The translations under genes and the position numbers were made by a program. 64,000 nt of DNA, from assembly GCA_963735495.1 (NCBI GenBank), contig CAVTLG010000014.1:1196442-1260441 (forward strand), in the 5' to 3' direction. A model generated the notes under the pieces. That model worked only from the letters and a program-made list of their open reading frames with translations, did not search any database and had not been told where the DNA came from. This DNA is from CAVTLG01 sp963735495 (GTDB lineage Bacteria > Chloroflexota > Ktedonobacteria > Ktedonobacterales > Ktedonobacteraceae). Of this stretch, positions 26,549-36,467 are shown one piece after another; the stretch's first letter is position 1, and the number at the start of each line of letters is the position of its first letter.

Positions 26549-29242
26549 ATGGCTGAAGGATCAACACCAGTCGAGATCTTTTGCTCCTACGCCCACGAAG
26601 ACAAGAAATGGCTCCAGGAGCTAGAGAAGCACTTGAGTTTGCTTCAGCGACAGGGGCTCATTTCTCTTTGGCACGATCGACTCATTACTCCCGGCACTGA
26701 TTGGGCAAAAACCATTGATACACACCTGGAAACAGCCTCCGTTATTCTGCTACTCGTGAGTGCAGATTTCTTCGCCTCAGACTACCGCTATGGCATTGAG
26801 ATGCAACAAGCTTTAGAGCGAGAGGCCGCAGGAGAAGTGCGTGTTATCCCTCTTCTGGTACGCCCAGTAGACTGGAAAGACGCCCCCTTTGCCCATTTGC
26901 AAGCCCTCCCCACAGATGCAAAACCAATCGCTTTGTGGCAGAACAAAGACACCGCGCTCGCCGATGTCGCTGCAGGCATTCGCCGCGTCATTGTCGAAGA
27001 ATTGCCACAACTTACCGCCTCTGCTCCTCGTGCAGCATTGCCGAAAATCTGGAATATCCCCTACCCACGCAATCCTTTTTTTCTGGGACGTGAAAGCGAA
27101 CTGCTTCGCATCCGCCAGAACCTGCAAACGAGTCAGACAATGGCCCTCTCCCAACCACAGGCCATCAGCGGGTTGGGCGGCATCGGCAAAACCCAACTCG
27201 CTCTGGAGTATGCCTATCGCTACCACCAGGAGTACATGGCGGTTTTGTGGGCACGTGCCGAGAGCACCGATACAATGATCTCTTCCTATGTAACGCTCGC
27301 AACCCTTCTCCGCCTGCCAGAGAGGGAAGCCAAAGAGCAGAGCGTTATTGTTCAAGCAGTCAAAATCTGGTTGCAGGCCCATCGCGACTGGTTGTTGATC
27401 CTAGATAACGCCGACAACCTAGCTCTGCTCGCGGATTTTCTCCCGCCTGCTCTCGCAGGACACCTGCTGCTAACCACACGAGCAGCGGCGACTGGGCGGC
27501 TGGCACACCGGGTGGAAATCGAGGTCTTGCTGCCTGAGCAAGGTGCCTTGTTTCTGCTCCGACGAGCTGCTCTTCTTGCTCCCGACGCGGACATCTCACA
27601 GGCTTCTCACCAGGACCAGGAACTGGCGAAGCAAATCTCTGATGAGTTAGGGGGACTGCCGCTGGCGCTAGACCAGGCTGGTGCCTATCTCGAAGAGACG
27701 GGGTGCAGTCTCTCTGACTATTGGCATCTGTATCAGCAGCATCGGGGCGCATTGTTACTGAAACGTGGGCTAGCCGTAGATCACCCAGAGCCTATCGCCA
27801 CGACCTGGTCCCTCTCGTTTGAGCAAGCTCGGGAAAAGAATCCGGCTGCCGCCGATCTGCTCTGCGTGTGTGCGTATCTGGCTCCTGATATCATCCCAGA
27901 AGAGATTCTTACGGCAGGCGCGTCCTCTCTTGGCCTCATACTTGCTCCTGTCGCAGACGATCCTTTTCGGCTCAATCAGGCGCTGGAAGCGTTACGGGCC
28001 TATTCGCTGCTCCGACGCAATCCCACGGAGAAGACGCTCTCAATCCATCGATTAGTGCAGGCGGTGCTCCAGGGTACCCTAGAGGAAGAAGAAAGGTGTA
28101 TCTGGCGAGAACGAGCAATGCTGGCAGTCAATGCCGCGTTTCCTCATGGGAAACATGAGACCTGGTCCCAGTGTGAGCGGATGCTCTCGCAAGCACTGTT
28201 TGTTATACAGTCGATAGGGCAAGATCAACTGAGGAGGGAGGAGGCAGGGCGTTTGCTCTACGAGACGGCATCCTACCTCCAGGATCGTGCCCGCTATGAG
28301 GAAGCGGAACCACTCTATCGGCAGGCTTTGAGCATCTTTGAGCAACAGTTGGGACCTGCGCATCCCGATGTGGCCTCCTCGCTCGATGGATTGGCGCTTC
28401 TCTACAAGGACCAGGGCAAGTATGCTGAAGCGGAGCCGCTTCACCAGCGAGCTTTGCGCATCCGAGAACAGCAGTTAGGTTCTGAGCATCTCGATGTGGC
28501 CTACTCGCTTAACAATCTAGCGGATCTCTACACCGAGCAAAAAAAGAATGTCGAAGCAGAGCCGCTCTACCGGCGAGCTTTGAGCATTTTGGAGCAGCAG
28601 TTGGGGTCTGAGCATCCCGATGTGGCTGCCCCGCTTAACAACCTGGCGAACCTCTACAAACAGCAGGAGAAGTATGCTGAAGCGGAGGTGCTTTACCAGA
28701 GATCTTTGCGCATCCGAGAACAGCAGTTAGGTTCTGAGCATTCCGATGTGTTCTTCTCACTCAATGGATTGGCGAATCTCTACTCTGCGCAGGGCAAGTA
28801 TGCGCAGGCCGAGCCGCTCTACCGGCGAGCTTTGAGCATTTTGGAGCAGCAGTTGGGGTCTGAGCATCCCGATGTGGCCTTCCCACTCAATGGATTGGCG
28901 GATCTCTACTATCGACAAAGTAATTATGTCGAAGCAGAGTTACTCTTCCAGCGAGCTTTGCGCATCCGAGAACAGCAGTTAGGTTCTGAGCATCCCCAGG
29001 TAGCCCCCCTTCTTACTGGACTATCGGACCTCTATTACCAGTTAGGCAAGTATGCCGAAGCAGAGTTGCTCTGCCAGCGTGCCTTGCACGTCCAGGAGCA
29101 GAGCCTGGGACCAAAGCATCCCGATGTAGTCCACTCACTCATGAGACTGACAATCCTGTACCATCGGCAGGGTAAATATGCTGACGTCGAGTTGCTTCGC
29201 CAGCGGGCTTTGCGCATGTTGGAGCAGGACTCTAAGTCCTAA
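26549..29242 (+). CDS. TIR-NB-ARC-TPR protein (NLR-like, candidate antiphage sensor)
   Basis: The protein is 897 residues with GAGG before ATG 26549. The TIR domain (about 8-150) includes EIFCSYAHEDKKW and SADFFASDYRYGIEMQQAL; the Glu in GIEM sits where bacterial TIR NADases have their catalytic Glu. The NTPase (about 170-470) has the P-loop SGLGGIGKTQLA, a Walker B-like LLILDN, and GLPLALDQAGAYL. At least eight TPRs of 42 residues (YxEAExLYxRAL) follow from about residue 580. The architecture is that of NLR-like defence proteins: TPR sensing, nucleotide-driven assembly, TIR effector. The frame ends at SKS-stop, while the next TPR (SPKHPDMVSSLNGLALLYN) continues in another frame after 29228, so the C-terminus is shortened by frameshift. 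Activity may remain. Confidence 0.9.
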   Translation: MAEGSTPVEIFCSYAHEDKKWLQELEKHLSLLQRQGLISLWHDRLITPGTDWAKTIDTHLETASVILLLVSADFFASDYRYGIEMQQALEREAAGEVRVIPLLVRPVDWKDAPFAHLQALPTDAKPIALWQNKDTALADVAAGIRRVIVEELPQLTASAPRAALPKIWNIPYPRNPFFLGRESELLRIRQNLQTSQTMALSQPQAISGLGGIGKTQLALEYAYRYHQEYMAVLWARAESTDTMISSYVTLATLLRLPEREAKEQSVIVQAVKIWLQAHRDWLLILDNADNLALLADFLPPALAGHLLLTTRAAATGRLAHRVEIEVLLPEQGALFLLRRAALLAPDADISQASHQDQELAKQISDELGGLPLALDQAGAYLEETGCSLSDYWHLYQQHRGALLLKRGLAVDHPEPIATTWSLSFEQAREKNPAAADLLCVCAYLAPDIIPEEILTAGASSLGLILAPVADDPFRLNQALEALRAYSLLRRNPTEKTLSIHRLVQAVLQGTLEEEERCIWRERAMLAVNAAFPHGKHETWSQCERMLSQALFVIQSIGQDQLRREEAGRLLYETASYLQDRARYEEAEPLYRQALSIFEQQLGPAHPDVASSLDGLALLYKDQGKYAEAEPLHQRALRIREQQLGSEHLDVAYSLNNLADLYTEQKKNVEAEPLYRRALSILEQQLGSEHPDVAAPLNNLANLYKQQEKYAEAEVLYQRSLRIREQQLGSEHSDVFFSLNGLANLYSAQGKYAQAEPLYRRALSILEQQLGSEHPDVAFPLNGLADLYYRQSNYVEAELLFQRALRIREQQLGSEHPQVAPLLTGLSDLYYQLGKYAEAELLCQRALHVQEQSLGPKHPDVVHSLMRLTILYHRQGKYADVELLRQRALRMLEQDSKS

Positions 29243-29364
29243 GCACCCTGATATGGTCTCCTCACTTAATGGACTGGCACTTCTTTACAATGGGCAGGCA
29301 AGTATGCCGGAGCAGAGCTGCAATATCCTCGTCAATGATAGCAGCAAGTTTGTTAACATGGGCC

Positions 29365-30312
29365 GATTGCGCAGAATACGGGGTCCGTTCTGCCATGCCA
29401 TGCCGAACGGCGCAGCGGCTCTGCCCGGACGCCATTTTTCTCCCTCCGCGCTTTGATGTCTACAAAGCCATCTCTCAGCAAATCATGGCCATTTTCCGGT
29501 CCCATACGCATCTCGTCGAGCCAGTCAGTCTCGACGAGGCATATCTGGATGTGAGCGCCGTCGTCCATGACCTTGAGGAGGCGACCCAACTTGCGCAAAC
29601 TATTAAGCACCAGATCCGCGAAGCGACTGCCCTGACTGCCTCGGCAGGGGTCTCCTTTTGCAAATCGTTGGCAAAAGCTGCCTCTGATGCCCACAAGCCG
29701 GATGGTCTCACCGTGATCTCGTTGCAACAGGCTCCGGCGTTTCTTGACGCGATGCCGATAGAGCACTTCCTTGGGGTGGGCAAGGTCACCGCTGCCAAAC
29801 TCCGGCAAGCGGGGATCGAACGAGGAGCTGATCTCAAGCGCCTGGGCGAGGAACGCTTACATGCGCTTCTGGGAAACCAGGGGAATGCCCTCTATCAACT
29901 CGCCTGCGCCAAGGATGATCGACCCGTCGAACCCTCTCGGGAACGGAAGTCCGTCGGCAAAGAAACGACGTTCGAGCGTGACCTGACCGATCGTGCTCGT
30001 ATGGAAGAGATCTTAGCACACTTAGCCATGCAGGTGGAGCAACGTCTTGTCGAGCTCGCTCTCCAAGGGAAAACGCTGACGCTCAAAGTCAGATGGAGCA
30101 ATTTTCAGGTGGTCACCCGCAGCGTCAGTAGGGCACAGGGTTTCCAGGATGCCCAAACGATGACACCCGTCCTCTACACGCTTCTTCACCAGCTCGATGG
30201 AAAGAGCAGGCCGGTGCGCTTGTTGGGTGTGGCTGTGTCCAAATTCCTTACGCAAGAAGAGATGAGGAGAAACGAACAGATTGTGGCCTTGCGTTTGTGG
30301 GATGCCGAATAA
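29365..30312 (+). pseudogene. dinB: DNA polymerase IV (DinB), N-terminally truncated
   Basis: Y-family polymerase sequence begins at about 29365 (EYGVRSAMPCRTAQRLCPDAIFLPPRFDVYK) and runs to the normal end. It has the catalytic SLDEAYLDV, the helix-hairpin-helix IEHFLGVGKVTAAKLRQAG, and the little-finger domain. The first ~45 residues, including the first catalytic aspartate (MDAFFAS-type motif) and steric gate, are missing. Upstream sequence in this frame is out-of-frame TPR coding from the preceding gene. A deletion therefore joined the two genes near 29345-29365. Without the first metal-binding Asp the product should not polymerise DNA. Confidence 0.85.
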
Positions 30313-30641
30313 ATGGCTCCTGGAATCTGCATCGGCCTCTGCTGTGGGTGTCACTCCTGAGAATGCCAGCTCTCGTTCCAAATGAGTGCGCTTGGTGCCA
30401 TTACGAGCGTCAACACTGTCCTGCCTGCCATGCTCGCGAGAGGCAGCGGCGCATTGCATCATGAAGGATCGGTTCTCCGCTGTTTTTGGGGACCAAGGTT
30501 CCGATAGAGGATAATAGCTCTTCCTTTTGTGCTCAAGATCTTCTGCTCCTCTCTTTGATAATCTCATCAGTCACCAAATCTGGTGGTGAACCGGATAATG
30601 TTACCGGCTGGTAACATTATCCGTGAGGTAATGCGATCTCT
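30313..30641. other. Intergenic stretch before the exonuclease-helicase gene
   Basis: No gene is supported in these 329 bases. The only clear structure is the 13-bp palindrome at 30593-30622. Both strands have short frames crossing it, and neither resembles a protein. Confidence 0.5.
30593..30622. repeat. Perfect inverted repeat, 13-bp arms, 4-base loop
   Basis: GGATAATGTTACC (30593-30605) is followed by GGCT and by GGTAACATTATCC (30610-30622). It lies just upstream of the exonuclease-RecQ gene. It could be an operator for a dimeric repressor, or the mark of an excised element; no T-run follows, so it is not a terminator. Confidence 0.7.
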
Positions 30642-33600
30642 TTGGCCTGCCGAGGCTGGGAAGGCTGTCAACGCTTTTTTCGACCGACTCACCAAAAACC
30701 AGTACGAGTCACGAAGTTGCAAAGTCATACACGCATCCCGTGGGTCACACCAGACTTTTGGGCTTCTCACCTCGAATTAGTCTGCCAATTTGTCAGTATA
30801 ACTTCCCAAGATGCGCGTATTTTTCAGGCATGTAGCAAGATAGGCGCGCGTTATCAGCAGCTTTTTGATCCTCAATCTGTGCCTGATGAACGACTTCAGG
30901 CGAATGTACAGAAGCTAGCGTATATACTTACCAGTTTGCCCGAAGCAGACAGACCACAGGTTCTGGAACACCTCGCTCCTGAAGATCGAGGTGCTGTGCA
31001 TTTGCTCATCAAACTGAAACCTTTTACCATTACGGGGTTAAAGGATCTCGCGCAGCAACTTGCCATGAGGCTCAAGCCAGAACTCCGTACTGATGATCTC
31101 TTCACGGACTTTTATCTGGTGTTGGATAGCTATGGAGTTTCGCCTGAAGCTGCAAACTGGCTTTATGCTCAGATCCTGGTGTCAGAACAAAAGTATACAG
31201 ATGCGCAACCACTCTTGACCAGACTGGCGGAACAAAGGCCAACACCAGATATTTTATGGTTACGTATAGAGGTTCTTACGAAAACGCAGACAGAACCAGC
31301 AGAACTGATCCAGGCATTGCTGCAATTTATCGTATTTATCCCCAATAAACACGACAAGCGTATAGGTAGAGCTAGAGAACGCATCGGCCAGCTTTATGAA
31401 CAACAACATAATTACCAGTCTATAATTGCTGCATTTCAAGCATATGAGGAAGCCGAAAAATTTTACCAAGAGGTTGAGCCAGATAGGCCGACCGCGCCAT
31501 TGTTGCTCGACTATCGCGCTGGTCGCTGGGAGAAAATTTCTGACCTGCATGCACACACCGACTTCGCTTTTCCTCCTGTGGTCGTGATTGACCTAGAAAG
31601 TGAGTATCAGCCAGATGCTCCACTTGGCTCGACGGTATTTGAGGTCGGGGCAGTCTGTTTCAAAGGCGGGACTGAACTTCATAGCTACCGGGCGATTATC
31701 CAGCGCCAGCGTGACTTTATTGCTTCGAAAGTAGAGCAGGAGCAAGATCAAGCCAAACCACTGGCGCAGGTGATCGAAGAGTTGCAGGCATTTATTGAGC
31801 AATCGCGGCAAAGCTTTCAAGACGCCATTATTGTTGGGCATAATTTGCAGGCGTTTGATGCTCCTCACTTGCGCGCCATGGGTCTATCCATTAACAATGA
31901 CCAGATCATCGATACTTTTACCTTTGCACGCTTGCTCCACCCAGATAGCATTCATCATAATCTCCCGCTGCTTTGTAAGCACTACGAGATTCCTTTGACG
32001 GAAGCACACCACGCCCTGCCCGATGCGCGAGCTTGCGCGTATCTTTTATATAAGCTTGGAAACGAGTTAGTGGAGCATAGAGCTAACCTGCTCGCTGGTT
32101 TTCGCGCCTTTGTGCCGGTTGGAAGCGCGTTTGATCGCGCTGTATTAAAGCCGAGGAAACAGGAGGCGTTTCCTGGCTACGCCTGGGAACTGAACCCTAC
32201 ACCAACTCGTATTGATGCTCTTCCCCAACTCAAGGATGCTAACAAGGCCAGCACTGGGATTGTGTCAGCAATTGAAAGCGGGCAAGATATTTTGCTTGAG
32301 CGGTTTGACCCGCAGGGAACATATGCAAGTAAATTGCCGACGGATCGTAGGGTGGTTGTGACCGTGGCCACTCGTAATCGACTAGAACGGCTACTTGCTG
32401 CCGCACGAGAACGCAATGATCTTTTTGTTCTGCCTGATCCACGTACGTTGCTTTGCCCACAGCGTCTCCGAGAGTTTATCGGGTATGAGGATGATCCACA
32501 GATCAAGCTAGCGTTGTTTTGTCTCTATCAGGCCGGACATAATCATGATGCCAGGACGCTCTATCCCTTGCGTTTGCCGCCAACTCCTCCCAAATTGCCT
32601 GGGTCTGATGAGGCAATGTCAAAGATAAACCAGGAGAATGAGCGTATCCAGAGGCTCAAGCAAATTTTGCTGGCATCATGCTGTGCGAATGACCCCGAAC
32701 ATGTTGAGAGCTGCGTAGCACATCAGGCGGCATACACGGCAAGCGACAAAAGCCAACTTTTGTTGGCCACTCATGAAAGTTTCTTGCACCAATCGAGCCA
32801 GGTTGACGGAGATCTGCTGATTGTTGATGACCTTGATGATTTGCAGATGCATTTTGCCGAATATCTGGCGAAGCGCGTCACTGCCCAGGAATTGTTTCAT
32901 CAATCACCAGCCGTTCACCAACTCCTGAACGCATACCTCTCTTCGTATGCAAAAGAGCATCAACATGGCTCTTTGTCCCATGAAAGGCTTCCTCTGTCCA
33001 GAATCGAACGTGATCTTACTCGACCGCAAGGCGAAGATGAGAAGAGTTTGTTGGCACGCTTGAAAGAACAGAACCAGGTAGGCTACAGTGTTGCGGCAAC
33101 GTTGGCAGATTTTCTCCAGGCTAATTCCCGGCAAGTCGAGCAAGGCTCTGGTTATGTTCACGCTTATTGGTTTGAGCTTGGCTTTACTCCTCTCGCAAAT
33201 GATACAGGTAGAGAACTTGAGCAATGGGGCTTCTATGGGATTCATGAATATATCCCCCAGGCATTTCGGCAACGGTTCTGGCAGCCTTTTCGGCAGCATA
33301 TTCTCTGTGGTACCGCTGTTTCACTAGGGCAAGAGCAAGCGAAATTTCTCAGATGCTTCTTTGGCACCTCAAAGAATGTGCGATTTCTGGCGGATGAGCG
33401 AACACCTGCTACCATTGTTATCCCAGATCAAAAGATCATACGTCCAGCTAGCTTCCTAGCCCGCAGGTTGTGGGCTGAAGATGCCGGAGCTTTTCTCTAT
33501 AAGTTAGCCTGCTCTTCTCAAGAGCAGACGATCGCTGTCACGCTGTCTCCATCTATGATCTTAGAGGCACTGGCCGCCGCTTTTGACGGGAGCAAGTCAT

Positions 33601-36467
33601 CTATCAAGCGTCAGGTTCTCTCGCGGCATCTAGGTTGGGGTACGACAAAAATTGGGAGTTATCTCAATGATAAGGATAAATCATCCCTTGCCTTCATTCC
33701 CCCTCGTTTGCGCAGAGTGAGTTTGGATGAGCCAGTTGACATTGAGGTCAGCGGGCCGTTGCGCTTTCTCAATCAACAGGATCCTCTGGTTGCGGCTCAG
33801 ATGCGCGCCTTTACTCCACAAGGTGCAGGCGCTTTTACTTCGTATCTCTTACCCCAGGCGTTGCTCGAACTGAAAGCGCGTACGGCATCCCAGGCCGGTC
33901 TCCATATCATTTTAGATAGCGCGTTGCACCATAAAATGTATCGTGATGAAGTATCCAGCCTGTTTGGGCATGAGATAGCGAAAACTTTGCCCGTATTCTT
34001 TCAGGAGCAAGCTGTTCCAGAGGGGTTTCGCGCCACTCTGAATAATAATCTGGCGAGGCGAGGATTCTCGGCACAGGTGCAGGTCAGTGATGAAGAGCTT
34101 ACTGCAGCGCTCCACACGTATTGGGGAGAAGGGATCAGCTTGAGAAAGTCTCCGCTCAATCAAAAGGAGGTCATAAAGAACGTTCTTGCTGGCAAAGATC
34201 AGCTTGTGACAGCCGCGACTGGTGGTGGAAAATCACTCTGTTTCCAGTTGCCAGCTATTCTATACGCACAAGATGCGATTCCCAGAGTAACGATTGTTAT
34301 CTCGCCATTGATTGCTCTAAGGCAAGATCAGGTTAAAGCCCTCAATGAGAAAGGTGTCTTTTCTGCCATATTTTTAAATTCGACGCTCAGCTCAGTTGAC
34401 AGAGGCCATTACTTGCAAGGAGTGAGGCGCGGCGATTACTCGATCGTCTATGTTGCGCCCGAACAGGTTTACTCAGCGGCCTTGCGCAAAGCATTGGGCG
34501 AGCGCGAAATAGGTCTGGTTGCTATTGACGAAGCGCACTGTGTTAGCCAATGGGGCCATAATTTTCGTACAGCTTACTTCAAGCTCAAAGATTGGATTGC
34601 GTTACTGAGTACGGACAAGCAGCGAGCTTTCCCGCTTCTGGCACTCACTGCCACGGCGAGGTCAGGTCATCGAGAGAGCAATGAGCAAAGCACGGTACGG
34701 GATATTATCGAGAAATTGGGCCTGAAGCAAAAAGAGGAAGAGGTCAAGCAGGCTTCGCCGGAGCGTCCAGAACTAAAATTGCGCATCGAGCGCATCGATG
34801 TACCCTGTCCAGCTTGCAGCTTCCTCTCTTATGGGTACCAAAGAGTGCGGTGCGGAAATGAGCGTTGTCGTCACGTGTTTGAAGTGACAAAAGAGCAGAT
34901 CGGGGAGCAGAAGATGACCAGATTGATTCGCCTGCTCTCATCCGACGCGGAGGGCGGTTTGCGCAAATGCTGGGACCAACAGCCCGCAGACAAACGCCAG
35001 CGGGGCATTATTTATTGCAGAGAAACGAAAGAGACAGAAAAGGTATGCGATAAGCTTCGGCGTGCTATCTCTGGCCTAGAAATTGAGAGTTACCACGGCA
35101 AACAGTCGTCGGAACATCGTCAGGATATCCAGCGTCGTTTCGCCAACGATGATGCCGATAGATTAGATATCGTAGTAGCTACCAGTGCTTTTGGGATGGG
35201 GATTGACGCTCGGCGTTTAGGTTTTGTCATTCACTTTGATGTGCCAGGTAGCCTTGAAGCGTATTATCAGGAGGCGGGCCGCGCTGGCCGTGACGCGGCA
35301 TTTACCCCTGGGAATCCAGCGCAATGTATTTTGCTCTTCCACGAGAACGATCTGGATGGTCAACGTGGACTCAATGATATGAGTAAGATAGAAGAGCTAG
35401 AGATAGAGCTAGTCTATCAGGCTCTCAGCAAGATCAGGGGTTCTCGACGTCAAGAAATTTTGGTGCAGCCGGGTGTGATCGCATATCTGACCGGCCTCGA
35501 CAAGGACAAGAATAAGATTGAGGCTGCTCTCTATTACCTGGAACAGCATACGCAGGCCAATGGGAATCGCCCGCTGGAGCGTCGAGAAAACGCAACCAGA
35601 TTCTGGCATATTAAATTTGAGCAAGGGTATCTGGAGCGAATCAACGATCCTAATCTGAGCCCACGCTCAAAGCAACTCGTGGATGTTTTTTGTCATACAC
35701 AACCATTTCAACTCAACGAAGAGTGTCCCGTGATTGTGGATAGCGATGAACTGATGCTCTATCTCAACTGGGGCCGAGAAGAAATAGACGATGAGAAAGA
35801 GAACCTGAAAAATCGAGGGATTATTTGCGAATCTGAAAATATACTTATCAATTGGAACAAAAGCAAGGACCAATGCTACGCATTTATAGGCATACTCATA
35901 CAGAATATAAGAGTTTCTCTGAGCCATATAGATAATTTGCATCAACATGCCTTGCGAAAAGGGGAAATGGTTGAGTTTTCTATACAGAACTTAACTGATA
36001 GTGAGAGATTAAACACCACAGATATGTCAATAGACACTTTTATCGCTTTTTTGAATAAATTAAGCCAAAATGCTGCTAGCGATCTACAGTTGTTCACAAA
36101 GTTCACGAAAAAATCGTCTGAAAGCTACCAGGTGCAGCTAAAAATGCCCGCTAATGATTCTTTATCTGCACATATCAATGCCGTTCTAAGCAAAGTCAAG
36201 GAACAACTTTGCCAGCCAATTGATGCATTCGGTGTTGATAAGATCGCTACGGAGAAACAACACCTCGTCGAGAATAAATGCTCTACGGATCTGGTTACAG
36301 AAGTGCCCGATCGCGTAGCTCGGCAGCAACTTCACCAGGCATTACACTGGTTGGAGTTGCTTAGTTTACTGGATCTTCCGAAAGTGGATGATCGTGGGGC
36401 CACGATGCGGATAGCATTTCTCCAAGATAATATCTCATGGTTCGCTCATTTTCCAGACGGAAATTAA
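30642..36467 (+). CDS. Giant DEDDh exonuclease-RecQ-family helicase fusion
   Basis: The frame encodes 1941 residues. A helical N-terminal part (about 60-300) is followed by a DnaQ-like 3'-5' exonuclease: VVVIDLES near 313, FEVGAV, VGHNLQAFDAPHL and HHALPDARACAYLL. A long middle region of unknown fold (about 500-1150) follows. The RecQ-type helicase has ATGGGKSLCFQLPA near 1192, DEAHCVSQWGHNFR near 1296, a C4 zinc-ribbon-like insert (CPAC...CGNERC) and motif VI YYQEAGRAGRD. It could process or unwind foreign or damaged DNA; proximity to a TIR-NLR gene suggests defence (inference). The first ~50 residues look unnatural, so the true start may be later or lost. The last ten residues (SWFAHFPDGN) are read from an IS1634 end, so the 3' end is truncated. 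Confidence 0.85.
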   Translation: MACRGWEGCQRFFRPTHQKPVRVTKLQSHTRIPWVTPDFWASHLELVCQFVSITSQDARIFQACSKIGARYQQLFDPQSVPDERLQANVQKLAYILTSLPEADRPQVLEHLAPEDRGAVHLLIKLKPFTITGLKDLAQQLAMRLKPELRTDDLFTDFYLVLDSYGVSPEAANWLYAQILVSEQKYTDAQPLLTRLAEQRPTPDILWLRIEVLTKTQTEPAELIQALLQFIVFIPNKHDKRIGRARERIGQLYEQQHNYQSIIAAFQAYEEAEKFYQEVEPDRPTAPLLLDYRAGRWEKISDLHAHTDFAFPPVVVIDLESEYQPDAPLGSTVFEVGAVCFKGGTELHSYRAIIQRQRDFIASKVEQEQDQAKPLAQVIEELQAFIEQSRQSFQDAIIVGHNLQAFDAPHLRAMGLSINNDQIIDTFTFARLLHPDSIHHNLPLLCKHYEIPLTEAHHALPDARACAYLLYKLGNELVEHRANLLAGFRAFVPVGSAFDRAVLKPRKQEAFPGYAWELNPTPTRIDALPQLKDANKASTGIVSAIESGQDILLERFDPQGTYASKLPTDRRVVVTVATRNRLERLLAAARERNDLFVLPDPRTLLCPQRLREFIGYEDDPQIKLALFCLYQAGHNHDARTLYPLRLPPTPPKLPGSDEAMSKINQENERIQRLKQILLASCCANDPEHVESCVAHQAAYTASDKSQLLLATHESFLHQSSQVDGDLLIVDDLDDLQMHFAEYLAKRVTAQELFHQSPAVHQLLNAYLSSYAKEHQHGSLSHERLPLSRIERDLTRPQGEDEKSLLARLKEQNQVGYSVAATLADFLQANSRQVEQGSGYVHAYWFELGFTPLANDTGRELEQWGFYGIHEYIPQAFRQRFWQPFRQHILCGTAVSLGQEQAKFLRCFFGTSKNVRFLADERTPATIVIPDQKIIRPASFLARRLWAEDAGAFLYKLACSSQEQTIAVTLSPSMILEALAAAFDGSKSSIKRQVLSRHLGWGTTKIGSYLNDKDKSSLAFIPPRLRRVSLDEPVDIEVSGPLRFLNQQDPLVAAQMRAFTPQGAGAFTSYLLPQALLELKARTASQAGLHIILDSALHHKMYRDEVSSLFGHEIAKTLPVFFQEQAVPEGFRATLNNNLARRGFSAQVQVSDEELTAALHTYWGEGISLRKSPLNQKEVIKNVLAGKDQLVTAATGGGKSLCFQLPAILYAQDAIPRVTIVISPLIALRQDQVKALNEKGVFSAIFLNSTLSSVDRGHYLQGVRRGDYSIVYVAPEQVYSAALRKALGEREIGLVAIDEAHCVSQWGHNFRTAYFKLKDWIALLSTDKQRAFPLLALTATARSGHRESNEQSTVRDIIEKLGLKQKEEEVKQASPERPELKLRIERIDVPCPACSFLSYGYQRVRCGNERCRHVFEVTKEQIGEQKMTRLIRLLSSDAEGGLRKCWDQQPADKRQRGIIYCRETKETEKVCDKLRRAISGLEIESYHGKQSSEHRQDIQRRFANDDADRLDIVVATSAFGMGIDARRLGFVIHFDVPGSLEAYYQEAGRAGRDAAFTPGNPAQCILLFHENDLDGQRGLNDMSKIEELEIELVYQALSKIRGSRRQEILVQPGVIAYLTGLDKDKNKIEAALYYLEQHTQANGNRPLERRENATRFWHIKFEQGYLERINDPNLSPRSKQLVDVFCHTQPFQLNEECPVIVDSDELMLYLNWGREEIDDEKENLKNRGIICESENILINWNKSKDQCYAFIGILIQNIRVSLSHIDNLHQHALRKGEMVEFSIQNLTDSERLNTTDMSIDTFIAFLNKLSQNAASDLQLFTKFTKKSSESYQVQLKMPANDSLSAHINAVLSKVKEQLCQPIDAFGVDKIATEKQHLVENKCSTDLVTEVPDRVARQQLHQALHWLELLSLLDLPKVDDRGATMRIAFLQDNISWFAHFPDGN

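Noticed and set aside
29269..29364. Start of dinB at 29269
   Set aside because: This part is out-of-frame TPR sequence from the preceding gene, not polymerase.
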